The notes under the pieces are model-generated. The model had not been told where the DNA came from. It did no database searches and saw only the letters and a list, made by a program, of their open reading frames with translations. Below, piece after piece: positions 1 to 7,933 of a stretch of 45,504 nucleotides of DNA. How positions within the stretch are numbered: position 1 is the first letter of the stretch; each line of letters opens with the position of its first letter. The translations under genes and the position numbers were made by a program. This stretch comes from Lachnospiraceae bacterium (GTDB lineage: Bacteria > Bacillota > Clostridia > Lachnospirales > Lachnospiraceae), in contig JAGAIZ010000039.1 of the NCBI GenBank assembly GCA_017626325.1, positions 1-45,504 of the forward strand, given 5' to 3'.

Positions 1-2064
1 ATCTTATCGGATTCCCGGACAAATTCGCCGGAGCACACAACAGATCATATATGGAAAAACATCGGAAAGCTTCCCGGACGCGAGGACGCACAGGGGATAG
101 AAGGCGTTTTATGCTATATGAGCGCCGACCGGGAGGAGGTGCCGCGCATGGGAAGCTTTGTCATAATGCGAGGGACATTTTATGCCTTTTCCCATGCCTC
201 TAACCCGGGAGAATTTGACAGTGCAGAATATTACCGGATTCTGAATATGCAGGGAAGAGTTATGCAGGCGGAATGCGCAGCGGAAGGCGGCGGTTACAGC
301 GCGTTTCGGGAGGAATTGTATCAGATCAGGGAATATGTGTCGCTGCTTCTGTCTGCCTGCTTTGACGCGCAGGACGCTTCCGTGATGAAGGCGATGCTGC
401 TGGGAGAAAAGGGAACGCTTGATGAGGAGATCAAAAACCTCTATCAGCAGAATGGTATTATTCATATTCTGGCAATCAGCGGACTGCATCTGTCCATTCT
501 CGGCATGGGACTTTATAAAATGCTTGGAAAAGCCGGATTGCCCAAGGTGGTAAGCATAATCATATCGATGGCGGCTATGTATTGTTACGGGACCATGACA
601 GGGATGGGAACATCTATGATCAGAGCCTGCGTTATGTTTGCTCTGCATCTGTGCGCACAGCTTATCGGGAGGACTTATGATTTATTTACGGCATTGATGA
701 CAGCGGCACTGATTGTCCTGCTCAGACAGCCTCTGTATCTTCTGCACAGCGGATTCCTGTTCAGCTTCGGCGCTGTCTGCGGAATCGGTATTCTTGTGCC
801 GGCAGTGGAGCGCAATCTTCTGACAGGGAGCAGGGCAGAGAAGCTTCTGCTGTCAGGGGCGGCAATCTCGGCTGCTACGCTGCCGGTATATCTGCGTTTC
901 TATTACGAATTTCCGCCATATTCCGTGCTCTTAAATCTGTTCGTAATCCCCTGTATGACGCTTGTTCTCGTGTGCGGCCTGTGCGCCGCAGGGCTGGCGG
1001 TATGCTATCTGCCGCTTGGGATGCTGGCGTCCCTGCCGTGTCATCTGATGCTGTGCATCTATGAGAAGAGCTGTGAATGGTGCAGCAAGCTTCCGGGCAG
1101 CAAATGGGTAACAGGCTGCCCGGAGATATGGCAGGTAGTATTGTATCTGGGAATTCTGGCAGGAGTAGTTGTATGGGAACAAAAAATGCCCAAGATGCTA
1201 TTCTGGCAGGGTGTTTTGTGTGCGCTGTGTGTCTTTACCATCAGACTTCCGCAGGGGCTTGAGATTACTATGGTGGATGTGGGACAGGGCGACTGCATCT
1301 ATTTGGCGGAGGATGGCGGTATGAAGCTTTTGATCGACGGAGGGAGCACCGGCAAAAAAGACGTGGAGAATTATCAGATACTGCCTTTTCTGAAATACAG
1401 GGGTGCGGCGAAGCTGGACGCCGTGTTTGTCACCCACCCGGACAGCGACCATGAGAATGGTATCCGCGCCTGGCTGGAACATTATGAAGAGAATGGAATC
1501 GCGATCGGAACGCTGATACTGCCGGATGTGGACGAGAAAAGTAAAAACGCGGAATACAGGAAACTGGAAGCGTTAGCCGCACAAAAGGGTGTGCCTGTAC
1601 ACTATATCCATGCGGGAGAGGCGTTAAGAGGCAAAAAGCTTACGCTGACCTGTATACATCCGGAACAGGGATGGTACTCTGAAGATGTCAATGCCTACTC
1701 GATCGTACTGCATCTGATTTATGGCGATTTCTCCGCTCTTTTTACGGGAGACCTGGAAGGGGAAGGTGAGCAGCTTGTGCTTGACAGAATAGAGAGCGGG
1801 GAGCTGGCAGGAGGGCGATTAACCGTTCTTAAGGTTGCACATCATGGTTCGCGTAATTCTACATCGGCGCAGTTTCTTGCCGCCGTCCGTCCGCGCATCG
1901 CCCTGATTTCAGCAGGGGAGGACAATTCCTACGGACACCCTCATGAGGAGACGCTTACACGGCTTTGCGACTGCAGGGCCAAAGTGTTTATTACTTATGA
2001 GACAGGCGCGGTTACCCTGCGCACGGATGGCAGGAAGGTTACCGCAGAGACGTTTGTGAGGTGA
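1..2064 (+). CDS. comEC: ComEC/Rec2 competence DNA-uptake channel protein (5' end outside window)
   Basis: The reading frame is open from base 1 to the TGA at 2062-2064, so the gene begins before the window; the ATG at 118 is internal, because the upstream residues continue the N-terminal DUF4131 domain (the SNPGEFD motif follows at about nt 205). The middle part holds many hydrophobic helices and the competence-domain motif ILAISGLHLSILGMG near nt 468. The C-terminal third is a metallo-beta-lactamase-like domain: VDVGQGD near 1273, HPDSDHENG near 1435 and AHHGSRNS near 1840. ComEC forms the membrane channel that carries single-stranded DNA into the cytoplasm during transformation, and the MBL-like domain is thought to act as a nuclease. 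The stop codon lies inside the first unit of a tandem repeat. Identification is firm; whether the strain is competent cannot be seen here. Confidence 0.95.
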   Translation: MLSDSRTNSPEHTTDHIWKNIGKLPGREDAQGIEGVLCYMSADREEVPRMGSFVIMRGTFYAFSHASNPGEFDSAEYYRILNMQGRVMQAECAAEGGGYSAFREELYQIREYVSLLLSACFDAQDASVMKAMLLGEKGTLDEEIKNLYQQNGIIHILAISGLHLSILGMGLYKMLGKAGLPKVVSIIISMAAMYCYGTMTGMGTSMIRACVMFALHLCAQLIGRTYDLFTALMTAALIVLLRQPLYLLHSGFLFSFGAVCGIGILVPAVERNLLTGSRAEKLLLSGAAISAATLPVYLRFYYEFPPYSVLLNLFVIPCMTLVLVCGLCAAGLAVCYLPLGMLASLPCHLMLCIYEKSCEWCSKLPGSKWVTGCPEIWQVVLYLGILAGVVVWEQKMPKMLFWQGVLCALCVFTIRLPQGLEITMVDVGQGDCIYLAEDGGMKLLIDGGSTGKKDVENYQILPFLKYRGAAKLDAVFVTHPDSDHENGIRAWLEHYEENGIAIGTLILPDVDEKSKNAEYRKLEALAAQKGVPVHYIHAGEALRGKKLTLTCIHPEQGWYSEDVNAYSIVLHLIYGDFSALFTGDLEGEGEQLVLDRIESGELAGGRLTVLKVAHHGSRNSTSAQFLAAVRPRIALISAGEDNSYGHPHEETLTRLCDCRAKVFITYETGAVTLRTDGRKVTAETFVR

Positions 2065-2192
2065 GAATCCGTCAGCGGACAGGAAGATTTGTGAGGTGAG
2101 AATCTGTCAGCGGACAGGAAGATTTGTGAGGTGAGAATCCGTCAGCGGACAGGTGGATTTATGAGATGAGAATCCGTCAACAGTGGGAACAT
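2053..2192. repeat. Four tandem copies of a 35-bp unit overlapping the comEC stop codon
   Basis: Units begin at 2053, 2088, 2123 and 2158, each starting TTTGTGAG and containing GTGAGAATCCGTCAGCGGAC. The first unit contains the last codons and stop of comEC, so the array looks like duplication of the gene's own 3' end. Copies 1-3 are nearly identical and copy 4 has decayed. Together with the following 100 bp it fills the gap before holA. No gene or clear terminator was seen in this gap. Confidence 0.9.
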
Positions 2193-2318
2193 TTGTCAGG
2201 GAAAGCATCATTGGTCAAGGTATGACTTGACACCCGATGCAAAAACGAAGATACTAATAGGGACAGGATAAAGTAGCAGTATCACAGCAATGCACCCTTG
2301 AAGGATGATGGATGCCCG

Positions 2319-3302
2319 ATGCAGAAACTCAATGAAGAAATAAAGACAGGACAATTAAAACAGGTATATCTGCTCTACGGAGAAGAAGCCTATCTGCGCA
2401 GTCAGTACAGAGATAAGCTCAAAGCTGCTCTGTTAGGTGACGGCGATTCCATGAATTATCATTATTTTGAGGGCAAGGCTGTGTCTGTGGGAGAAGTCAT
2501 CGATCTGGCGGAGACGATGCCCTTTTTGGCACAGCGCCGGGTCATTATCCTGGAAAACAGCAGCCTCTTCGCCCATGGAGGAGAACAGCTTGCCGAATAT
2601 CTCTCGTCGCCTGCGCAGACTGCTTTCTTTGTATTCGTGGAACAGACGGTGGATAAGCGGAGCAGGCTTTATAAGGCGGTTACTGCGAAAGGCCGCGCCA
2701 TAGAGTTCAAGACGCAGGATGAGACGGTTCTGAAACGATGGATCCTGGGATTCCTGAAAAAGGAAAACAAGAATATTACGGAACGCGATTTAAATTTCTT
2801 TCTGGAGAAGACCGGAACAGATATGGAGAACATCAGAGGGGAATTGGAGAAGCTGCTGTGCTATTGCCTGGAGCGGGATGTGATCTGTGCGCAGGATATC
2901 GAAGCGGTCTGCACGAAACAGATAAACAATCAGATCTTTGAAATGATAAATGCGCTTGCTTTAAAGCAGCAGAAGAAGGCTATGGATCTGTATTATGATC
3001 TGCTGACACTGAAAGAACCGCCCATGAGGATTCTCTATCTGATCACCAGACAGTTCAATATGCTCCTGCAGGTCAAGGAGCTGAAGAATAAGGGCTGCAG
3101 CGATAACGTGATCGGTGAGAAAATCGGGCTCGCAGGATTTATCGCCAGAAAATATGCCGCGCAGGCGGCGAAATTCAAAGAGGCGGATTTAAGGCAGGCG
3201 GTAAACGACTGTGTGGAAACAGAAGAAGCAGTAAAAACAGGCAGGATGAACGACGTTATGAGTGTGGAACTTCTGATTGTGAAATACAGCAGTCTGGCAT
3301 AA
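2319..3302 (+). CDS. holA: DNA polymerase III subunit delta
   Basis: The 327-aa product matches the length and pattern of HolA, the clamp-loader subunit that opens the beta sliding clamp. The N-terminus has the typical LKQVYLLYGEEAYL motif of the AAA+ -like fold (about residues 13-26), a middle helical region, and a C-terminal collar domain with repeated helices (PPMRILYLITRQFNMLL near residue 238). I chose the ATG at 2319; a TTG at 2298 in the same frame would add seven residues, and an AAGGA stretch at 2301-2305 could serve the ATG. It follows comEC, the usual order in Firmicutes, where comEC and holA are often neighbours. Confidence 0.93.
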   Translation: MQKLNEEIKTGQLKQVYLLYGEEAYLRSQYRDKLKAALLGDGDSMNYHYFEGKAVSVGEVIDLAETMPFLAQRRVIILENSSLFAHGGEQLAEYLSSPAQTAFFVFVEQTVDKRSRLYKAVTAKGRAIEFKTQDETVLKRWILGFLKKENKNITERDLNFFLEKTGTDMENIRGELEKLLCYCLERDVICAQDIEAVCTKQINNQIFEMINALALKQQKKAMDLYYDLLTLKEPPMRILYLITRQFNMLLQVKELKNKGCSDNVIGEKIGLAGFIARKYAAQAAKFKEADLRQAVNDCVETEEAVKTGRMNDVMSVELLIVKYSSLA

Positions 3303-3343
3303 ACAGGCAGAGAACGAATATAGAAATAACGGAGGATAAAAGG

Positions 3344-3811
3344 ATGTTTGAGATAATCTTCATCATTATTATAGCTGTATGGATTGCGAATATTAAGAAG
3401 AAAAGAACGAATAGTTCAGGCGGACCCGGAAGAAGCATACAGACTCCCAATACGACGGTGACGACTGCGGCGCATGATAGACGGAGTATGGGAGGCCAGC
3501 ACAGACCGTTACGCCAGACGGCGGCAAAATCAGCCATTGATGAAGCGAAAGGGGACGGCAACTCCACTACCGCGTATCTGATGGAGAAGGCGGAAGCGGA
3601 TGCCAGAGAGCACGCCAGAGAGAAGTACGAGGAGCAGAAGCGTCTGCATGAAGCATCGGGAGGCCTTGCGGTTGCGCAGAGACTCTATGACGGAGATCCT
3701 GTTCCCCAGGGGATGCAGTGTGTGGTCTGCGGCTACTGCGCCGCAGAGAATCTGGTGCCGATGGTTCCCAGAACCCGGTACAGTTGTTATTTCTGCAGAG
3801 AGCCTTTATAA
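3344..3811 (+). CDS. Membrane-anchored zinc-ribbon protein of unknown function
   Basis: 155 aa. The N-terminus is one short hydrophobic segment (IIFIIIIAVWIAN, about residues 4-16) followed by lysines, which suggests a single-pass anchor with the bulk of the protein in the cytoplasm. The middle is polar and low in complexity, with many charged residues from about 70 to 105. The C-terminus carries a four-cysteine zinc ribbon: CVVCGYC near residues 126-132 and CYFC near 149-152. GGAGG precedes the ATG at a good distance. I do not recognise a named family, and function is unknown. It lies between holA and yqeY and may be transcribed with them. Confidence 0.75.
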   Translation: MFEIIFIIIIAVWIANIKKKRTNSSGGPGRSIQTPNTTVTTAAHDRRSMGGQHRPLRQTAAKSAIDEAKGDGNSTTAYLMEKAEADAREHAREKYEEQKRLHEASGGLAVAQRLYDGDPVPQGMQCVVCGYCAAENLVPMVPRTRYSCYFCREPL

Positions 3812-3918
3812 TCCGCCTGCGGAGCGGGTATAGGCCAGAGATCCGGTAATGAAGCAAAAGCGGATATTCCGAAAGAATAAAATGTGATTGCTATTATTGA
3901 AAGGAAGGATGATACAAC

Positions 3919-4365
3919 ATGAGTAAAATTGATGAAGTAAGACAGGAAATGGTAGCGGCGATGAAGAATAAGGACAAAGAGCGCAAGGACTCGCTGTCCA
4001 TGCTTCTGTCCGCATTGAAGAACAAGGCGATTGACAAGAGAGCCGATCTGACAGAAGCGGAGGAATTTGAAGTCATTGCCAAAGAGATCAAGCAGACGAA
4101 AGAGACTATGGAGACGGCGCCGGCAGACAGGACGGATATTAAGGAACAGTGCCAGAGAAGGTTAGATGTTTATCAGGAGTTCGCCCCGGCACAGATGAGT
4201 GAAGAAGAGATTAAAGCGGCAGTAGGCGAAGTCCTGGCTTCTCTTGGCATTGAGACCCCTACCGGCAGAGACAAAGGAAAGGTTATGAAGGAATTAATGC
4301 CGAAGGTAAAGGGCCGCGCGGACGGCGGTGTGGTGAACCGGATCGTGGGAGAGATGCTGCAGTAA
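3919..4365 (+). CDS. yqeY: GatB/YqeY domain protein
   Basis: 148 aa, the usual length of the stand-alone YqeY family. It begins with the typical helical block (VRQEMVAAMKNKDKERKDSLSMLLSALKNK), has the central EEEIKAAVGEVLASLG region, and ends in the conserved GKVMKELMPKVKGRADGGVVNRIVGEML block. This fold resembles the tail of GatB, the amidotransferase subunit that makes Gln-tRNA, and the family is thought to bind tRNA; the cellular role of the free protein is not settled. An AAGGAAGGA stretch precedes the start. Confidence 0.93.
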   Translation: MSKIDEVRQEMVAAMKNKDKERKDSLSMLLSALKNKAIDKRADLTEAEEFEVIAKEIKQTKETMETAPADRTDIKEQCQRRLDVYQEFAPAQMSEEEIKAAVGEVLASLGIETPTGRDKGKVMKELMPKVKGRADGGVVNRIVGEMLQ

Positions 4366-4404
4366 TGCAGGGACCGGACAGCAGACAGCAACCACAAAAT
4401 ATAG

Positions 4405-4434
4405 TTGCGAACAGGGCTTAAGATGGTCTATACT
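4405..4434 (+). promoter_or_regulatory. Likely sigma-A promoter for thrH
   Basis: TTGCGA (4405-4410) and TATACT (4429-4434) are separated by 18 bp. They lie about 115 bp before the thrH start in an otherwise empty gap. Confidence 0.55.
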
Positions 4435-4548
4435 GATACATAGAACATACATAAATACAGGAAAATAAGCGGGAAGAACGCTGAATATAAGGCAGAAGCC
4501 GAAATTGTGCCGCAGTCTTGGCGTGAACGCTTTTGGATGGAGGAAGAA

Positions 4549-5157
4549 ATGAGTATGAATATTGTGTGCCTGGATTTGGAGGGCGTATTGGTGCCGGAGA
4601 TTTGGATTGCGTTTGCAGAGGCAAGCGGTATTCCGGAACTTAAGAGGACGACCAGAGACGAGCCGGACTATGATAAGCTGATGAAATGGAGACTTGGTAT
4701 CTTAAAGGAGCACGGACTCGGCTTGAAGGAAATCCAGGAGACGATCGCCACTATCGATCCCATTCCGGGGGCGAAGGAGTTCCTGGATGAGCTGCGCAGT
4801 TTGACGCAGGTTATTATTATCAGCGATACCTTTACGCAGTTTGCGGGACCGCTTATGAAGAAGCTTGGCTGGCCCACGATTTTCTGCAATTCTCTGGAGG
4901 TTGCGCCTGACGGGGAGATTACAGGCTTTAAGATGCGGATTGAGAATTCCAAGCTGACTACGGTCAAAGCGCTGCAGTCTATCGGGTATGAGACGATTGC
5001 CAGCGGCGACAGCCATAATGATCTGGGAATGATCAGGGCAAGCAAAGCGGGCTTCCTGTTTAAAAGCACGGAGCAGATTAAGAAAGATAACCCTGATCTG
5101 CCCGCCTATGAGACATATGAGGAACTGATGGCGGCGATTAAGGAAGCGCTTAACTGA
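4549..5157 (+). CDS. thrH: ThrH-type phosphoserine phosphatase / homoserine phosphotransferase
   Basis: 202 aa, HAD superfamily. Motif I is LDLEGVLVPEIW (nucleophile Asp and general acid Glu, the ThrH variant of DxDxT), motif II is IISDT, and motif III is ASGDSHNDLGM. The sequence follows Pseudomonas ThrH closely (EIWIAFAEASGI, TTRDEPDYDKLMKWRL, SDTFTQFAGPLMKKLG). ThrH removes phosphate from phosphoserine and can also transfer it to homoserine, so it may stand in for ordinary SerB and possibly for a homoserine kinase. The start at 4549 is chosen because GGAGGAAG sits just before it; the frame runs further up to 4507 without a site. Homoserine dehydrogenase and aspartate kinase lie about 13 kb away in the same window, with no homoserine kinase visible. 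Confidence 0.88.
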   Translation: MSMNIVCLDLEGVLVPEIWIAFAEASGIPELKRTTRDEPDYDKLMKWRLGILKEHGLGLKEIQETIATIDPIPGAKEFLDELRSLTQVIIISDTFTQFAGPLMKKLGWPTIFCNSLEVAPDGEITGFKMRIENSKLTTVKALQSIGYETIASGDSHNDLGMIRASKAGFLFKSTEQIKKDNPDLPAYETYEELMAAIKEALN

Positions 5158-5231
5158 GAAATCAACTGATAATAGTATATTGAGCGGAAACGCGGACTGC
5201 CTGCGGGCAGAACGAAATGGGAGGAAAACAG

Positions 5232-5522
5232 ATGAAATGTATTCGCGTAGCGATGGAATCAGAGGTCGAGCAATACGAGGTCGGCAAAGGTATGGAAGAC
5301 GGCTTTGAATTGTGGGTGGACGTAGTAACCAAGGGATGGATCGTCACGGACGGACTGGTTAAGATAGAGAAAGAAAACGGCGCTATTGTGTGTCCTTATA
5401 TCATGAGCCGCAGGGGGCGCACCTTTATCGGGGAAGGCGACTATATTATTACGGATGCGGACGGCACGAAGCACGTCTGCGGCAAAGATAAGATCTTTGA
5501 AAGATATCGCAAAGTTGATTGA
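5232..5522 (+). CDS. Small PGDYG-like domain protein
   Basis: 96 aa, soluble and mixed alpha/beta by appearance. The C-terminal half has the pattern GEGDYIITDADGTKHVC...IFERYRKV, which resembles the small PGDYG domain found alone or attached to other proteins in many bacteria; no catalytic function is known. The start at 5232 is supported by GGGAGGA at 5219-5225; the ATG at 5217 overlaps that site. A strong terminator follows 65 bp after the stop, so thrH and this gene probably form one short unit. Confidence 0.7.
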   Translation: MKCIRVAMESEVEQYEVGKGMEDGFELWVDVVTKGWIVTDGLVKIEKENGAIVCPYIMSRRGRTFIGEGDYIITDADGTKHVCGKDKIFERYRKVD

Positions 5523-5587
5523 TCGCATTTTGTGTTTTGTTTATGTAAACCAAATGGATACTGAAATAAATAGTATGTATAAACAGG

Positions 5588-5619
5588 CATCCGCCAGATT
5601 TTCTGGCGGATGTTTTTTT
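5588..5619 (+). terminator. Intrinsic terminator after the thrH unit
   Basis: CATCCGCCAGA (5588-5598) pairs perfectly with TCTGGCGGATG (5602-5612), followed by seven T. Confidence 0.93.
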
Positions 5620-5793
5620 GCAGAAAGCAAAAAAATTCGGCAGAAAAAGAATATGTCCGTTTTATGGGACTCATCATATGCTATCTTAATACCAGAGAAT
5701 GAGTGCTGCATCAGACGGCACGGCTGTTGATTATTATGTTGGGGCTGCGCGGAGGCGTATGACCTATGAGCTGAGAGTAGAGAGGTGATGGCA

Positions 5794-6171
5794 ATGAAGG
5801 GAAGATTTGGAATTATTACGGTTTTGCTTGTTCTGGTAATCGTATTTTGTATACGAGGCACTGTTTTTAGCAAAGAGAATGATAAGCGTGCCAGAGAAAA
5901 CCAGTATTACGCCGTGATGCAGGATGAATATGTAAAACAGGCAAAGCAGAGAATGGAGGAGCAGGGGTATGGCAATTGCGGTGTAACTGTAACCTGGGTT
6001 GCTCAGAGTGATGGAAGAAGGGAATATACGGTACTGCTGCATCACAGGAAGCTGGAGAGACTTAGTCCGGAAGAGAAAGGAGAGGTGATCAGGTCTTTAT
6101 CGGATATGGAATTTGGACGCGGTACATGTCGGTTTCGGTATGATACGGCGGTTGATTTTGAAGCTTTATAA
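5794..6171 (+). CDS. Small single-pass membrane or secreted protein, unknown
   Basis: 125 aa from the ATG at 5794, which has AGAGGTG just upstream; a GTG at 5785 and an ATG at 5788 in the same frame overlap that site. Residues 5-20 (FGIITVLLVLVIVFCI) form a membrane segment or uncleaved signal. The rest is hydrophilic and looks extracytoplasmic, with a pattern (YGNCGVTVTWVAQSDGRREYTVLLHH) suggestive of a small beta sheet and two cysteines about 54 residues apart. I do not recognise the family. Confidence 0.6.
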   Translation: MKGRFGIITVLLVLVIVFCIRGTVFSKENDKRARENQYYAVMQDEYVKQAKQRMEEQGYGNCGVTVTWVAQSDGRREYTVLLHHRKLERLSPEEKGEVIRSLSDMEFGRGTCRFRYDTAVDFEAL

Positions 6172-6280
6172 AGAGAATGATTTTGAAGTTTCATAAAGAG
6201 AAACGAATGACATTTTGGCGATTTGGGATTATACTAAAGGATAGTAGTTGAAGAATTATATGATCAGATAGGAGCAAGCT

Positions 6281-6901
6281 ATGAGACATAATCCCAAGCC
6301 ACAGGAGATGTACAGACATTTTAAAGGAAATTTATATCAGATTCGCTGCCTGGCGAGGCATAGTGAGACGGGAGAAATGATGGTGGTGTATCAGGCAATG
6401 TATGATACGTTTGAAATCTATGTCAGACCGCTCGCCATGTTCATGGATGAGGTGGATCACGTGAAATATCCCAATGCGACGCAGAGATATCGTTTTGAGT
6501 TATTACAGGATATGTATGCCGGAGAGGAAGAGTTCCGGACAGAGCGTTTGGTTGCTTCGCCGGAAGCCGAAGAGAGGAGTATCGCCTCAACGGAAGTCGC
6601 AGAGAAGAAAACCGCAGAGCCGGAAGCGGCGGCAGACGGGGTACAGACAGACGGGCAGGAGACAGAATCTGAAGAATTGAATATTGATCCTCTGGTGATG
6701 GATTTTCTGGAGGCGGACACTTATGAGCAGAGACTTGGCATTCTCGCGGCGCTGCACAGCCGGGTTACCAATGAGATGATTAATACGATGGCAGTCGCCG
6801 TCGATCTGGAGATCAAGGATGGTGATGTGGAAGAGCGGTATGAAGAGCTTAAGAACTGTCTGCTGACTTTTGAGAAGTACGAGTGTAACAGGCTGAGATA
6901 A
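6281..6901 (+). CDS. DUF1653 domain protein with C-terminal helical extension
   Basis: 206 aa. Residues 7-68 match DUF1653: YRHFKGNLYQIRCLARHSETGE, VVYQAMYDTFEIYVRPLAMF and VDHVKYP. Most DUF1653 proteins are about 70-100 aa and little more than this domain. Here an acidic, alanine-rich linker (about 90-130) leads to a second region with FLEADTYEQRLGILAALHSRV, likely helical, of unknown function. GGAGC precedes the ATG. The domain's biochemical role is not known. Confidence 0.8.
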   Translation: MRHNPKPQEMYRHFKGNLYQIRCLARHSETGEMMVVYQAMYDTFEIYVRPLAMFMDEVDHVKYPNATQRYRFELLQDMYAGEEEFRTERLVASPEAEERSIASTEVAEKKTAEPEAAADGVQTDGQETESEELNIDPLVMDFLEADTYEQRLGILAALHSRVTNEMINTMAVAVDLEIKDGDVEERYEELKNCLLTFEKYECNRLR

Positions 6902-6997
6902 CTTGACTGTTTCCGACGTACGGAGTGCTGCCGTGCCTTGCAGACAGCAGTATTACCTCCCGGAGAATCACAGAGATTCATGTAAGGAGGTATTTCT

Positions 6998-7933
6998 ATG
7001 GCTTACGATTTAGAGAATAAACTGGTAGTGGGCGTTTCATCCAGAGCGTTGTTTGATCTCACGTACGAGAATACGATATACGAATCGGACGGTGTGGAGG
7101 CGTATTGCCGTTACCAGATCGAGCATGAAAATGACATGCTGAGACCGGGACCGGGATTTCCGCTGATTAAGGCGCTGCTTAATTTGAATAATTTACCAGG
7201 TAAAAAGGGAAGCGTAGAGGTTATTATTATGTCCAGGAACAGTCCGGATTCTTCGCTCCGCGTTTTTAAGGCAATCGAGTATTATGGACTGGATATAACG
7301 AGGGCGGTTCTCGCCAGCGGAGCGTCGCTTGCACCTTATCTGACATCGTTTAAAACAGATTTATTTCTGTCCGCCTATGAGGACGATGTGTTAAGAGCGA
7401 TTGATTCTAATATTGCGGCAGGCATTATCTGTACTGACGGGCTGCAGACTTACGATTACGATCATCAGATCAGGCAGATAAGAATTGCTTTTGATGGTGA
7501 CGCGGTGCTTTTTTCCGATGAATCGGAGCGGATATATCAGGAGCATGGACTGGAAGCATTCGAAGATAATGAGAGACGCAACGCCAATAATCCGCTTCAG
7601 GCAGGACCGTTTGCCAGGTTCTTAAAGACCCTGTCAGGTCTTCAGAAGGATTTTCCGGCTAAGGAAGCGCCTATCAGAACCGCGCTTGTTACTACAAGGT
7701 GCGCGCCTGCGCATGAAAGAGTCATCAGGACTCTTCGGGCATGGAATGTACGCATTGATGAAGTGTTTTTCTTAGGGGGTATCCGCAAGAAGGATGTGCT
7801 GCAGGCGTTTGGCGCGCATATTTTCTTCGACGATCAGTCAGTACATACGGAATCTGCAGCGGAGGTTGTTCCGGCGGCAAGGGTACCGTACAAAAACAGT
7901 AGAAATTTGAAACAATTGGTTGACATAACATGA
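6998..7933 (+). CDS. Cytosolic 5'-nucleotidase (NT5C1-like)
   Basis: 311 aa. The sequence follows the bacterial members of the 5'-nucleotidase family related to animal cytosolic 5'-nucleotidase I: LVVGVSSRALFDL near the N-terminus, the GPGFPLIKALLNLN block, EVIIMSRNSPDSSLRVFKAIEYYGLDITR, and IRIAFDGDAVLFSDESE near residue 163. FDGDAVLFSDE is a HAD-like catalytic motif. The expected reaction is removal of phosphate from nucleoside monophosphates such as AMP. GGAGG precedes the ATG. Its stop codon overlaps the next start as ATGA, so it is translationally coupled to the SfsA-MutY fusion. Confidence 0.85.
   Translation: MAYDLENKLVVGVSSRALFDLTYENTIYESDGVEAYCRYQIEHENDMLRPGPGFPLIKALLNLNNLPGKKGSVEVIIMSRNSPDSSLRVFKAIEYYGLDITRAVLASGASLAPYLTSFKTDLFLSAYEDDVLRAIDSNIAAGIICTDGLQTYDYDHQIRQIRIAFDGDAVLFSDESERIYQEHGLEAFEDNERRNANNPLQAGPFARFLKTLSGLQKDFPAKEAPIRTALVTTRCAPAHERVIRTLRAWNVRIDEVFFLGGIRKKDVLQAFGAHIFFDDQSVHTESAAEVVPAARVPYKNSRNLKQLVDIT

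Noticed and set aside
2053-2192. Regular 35-bp units as a CRISPR array
   Set aside because: The units are directly adjacent with no unique spacers, and no cas genes are near.
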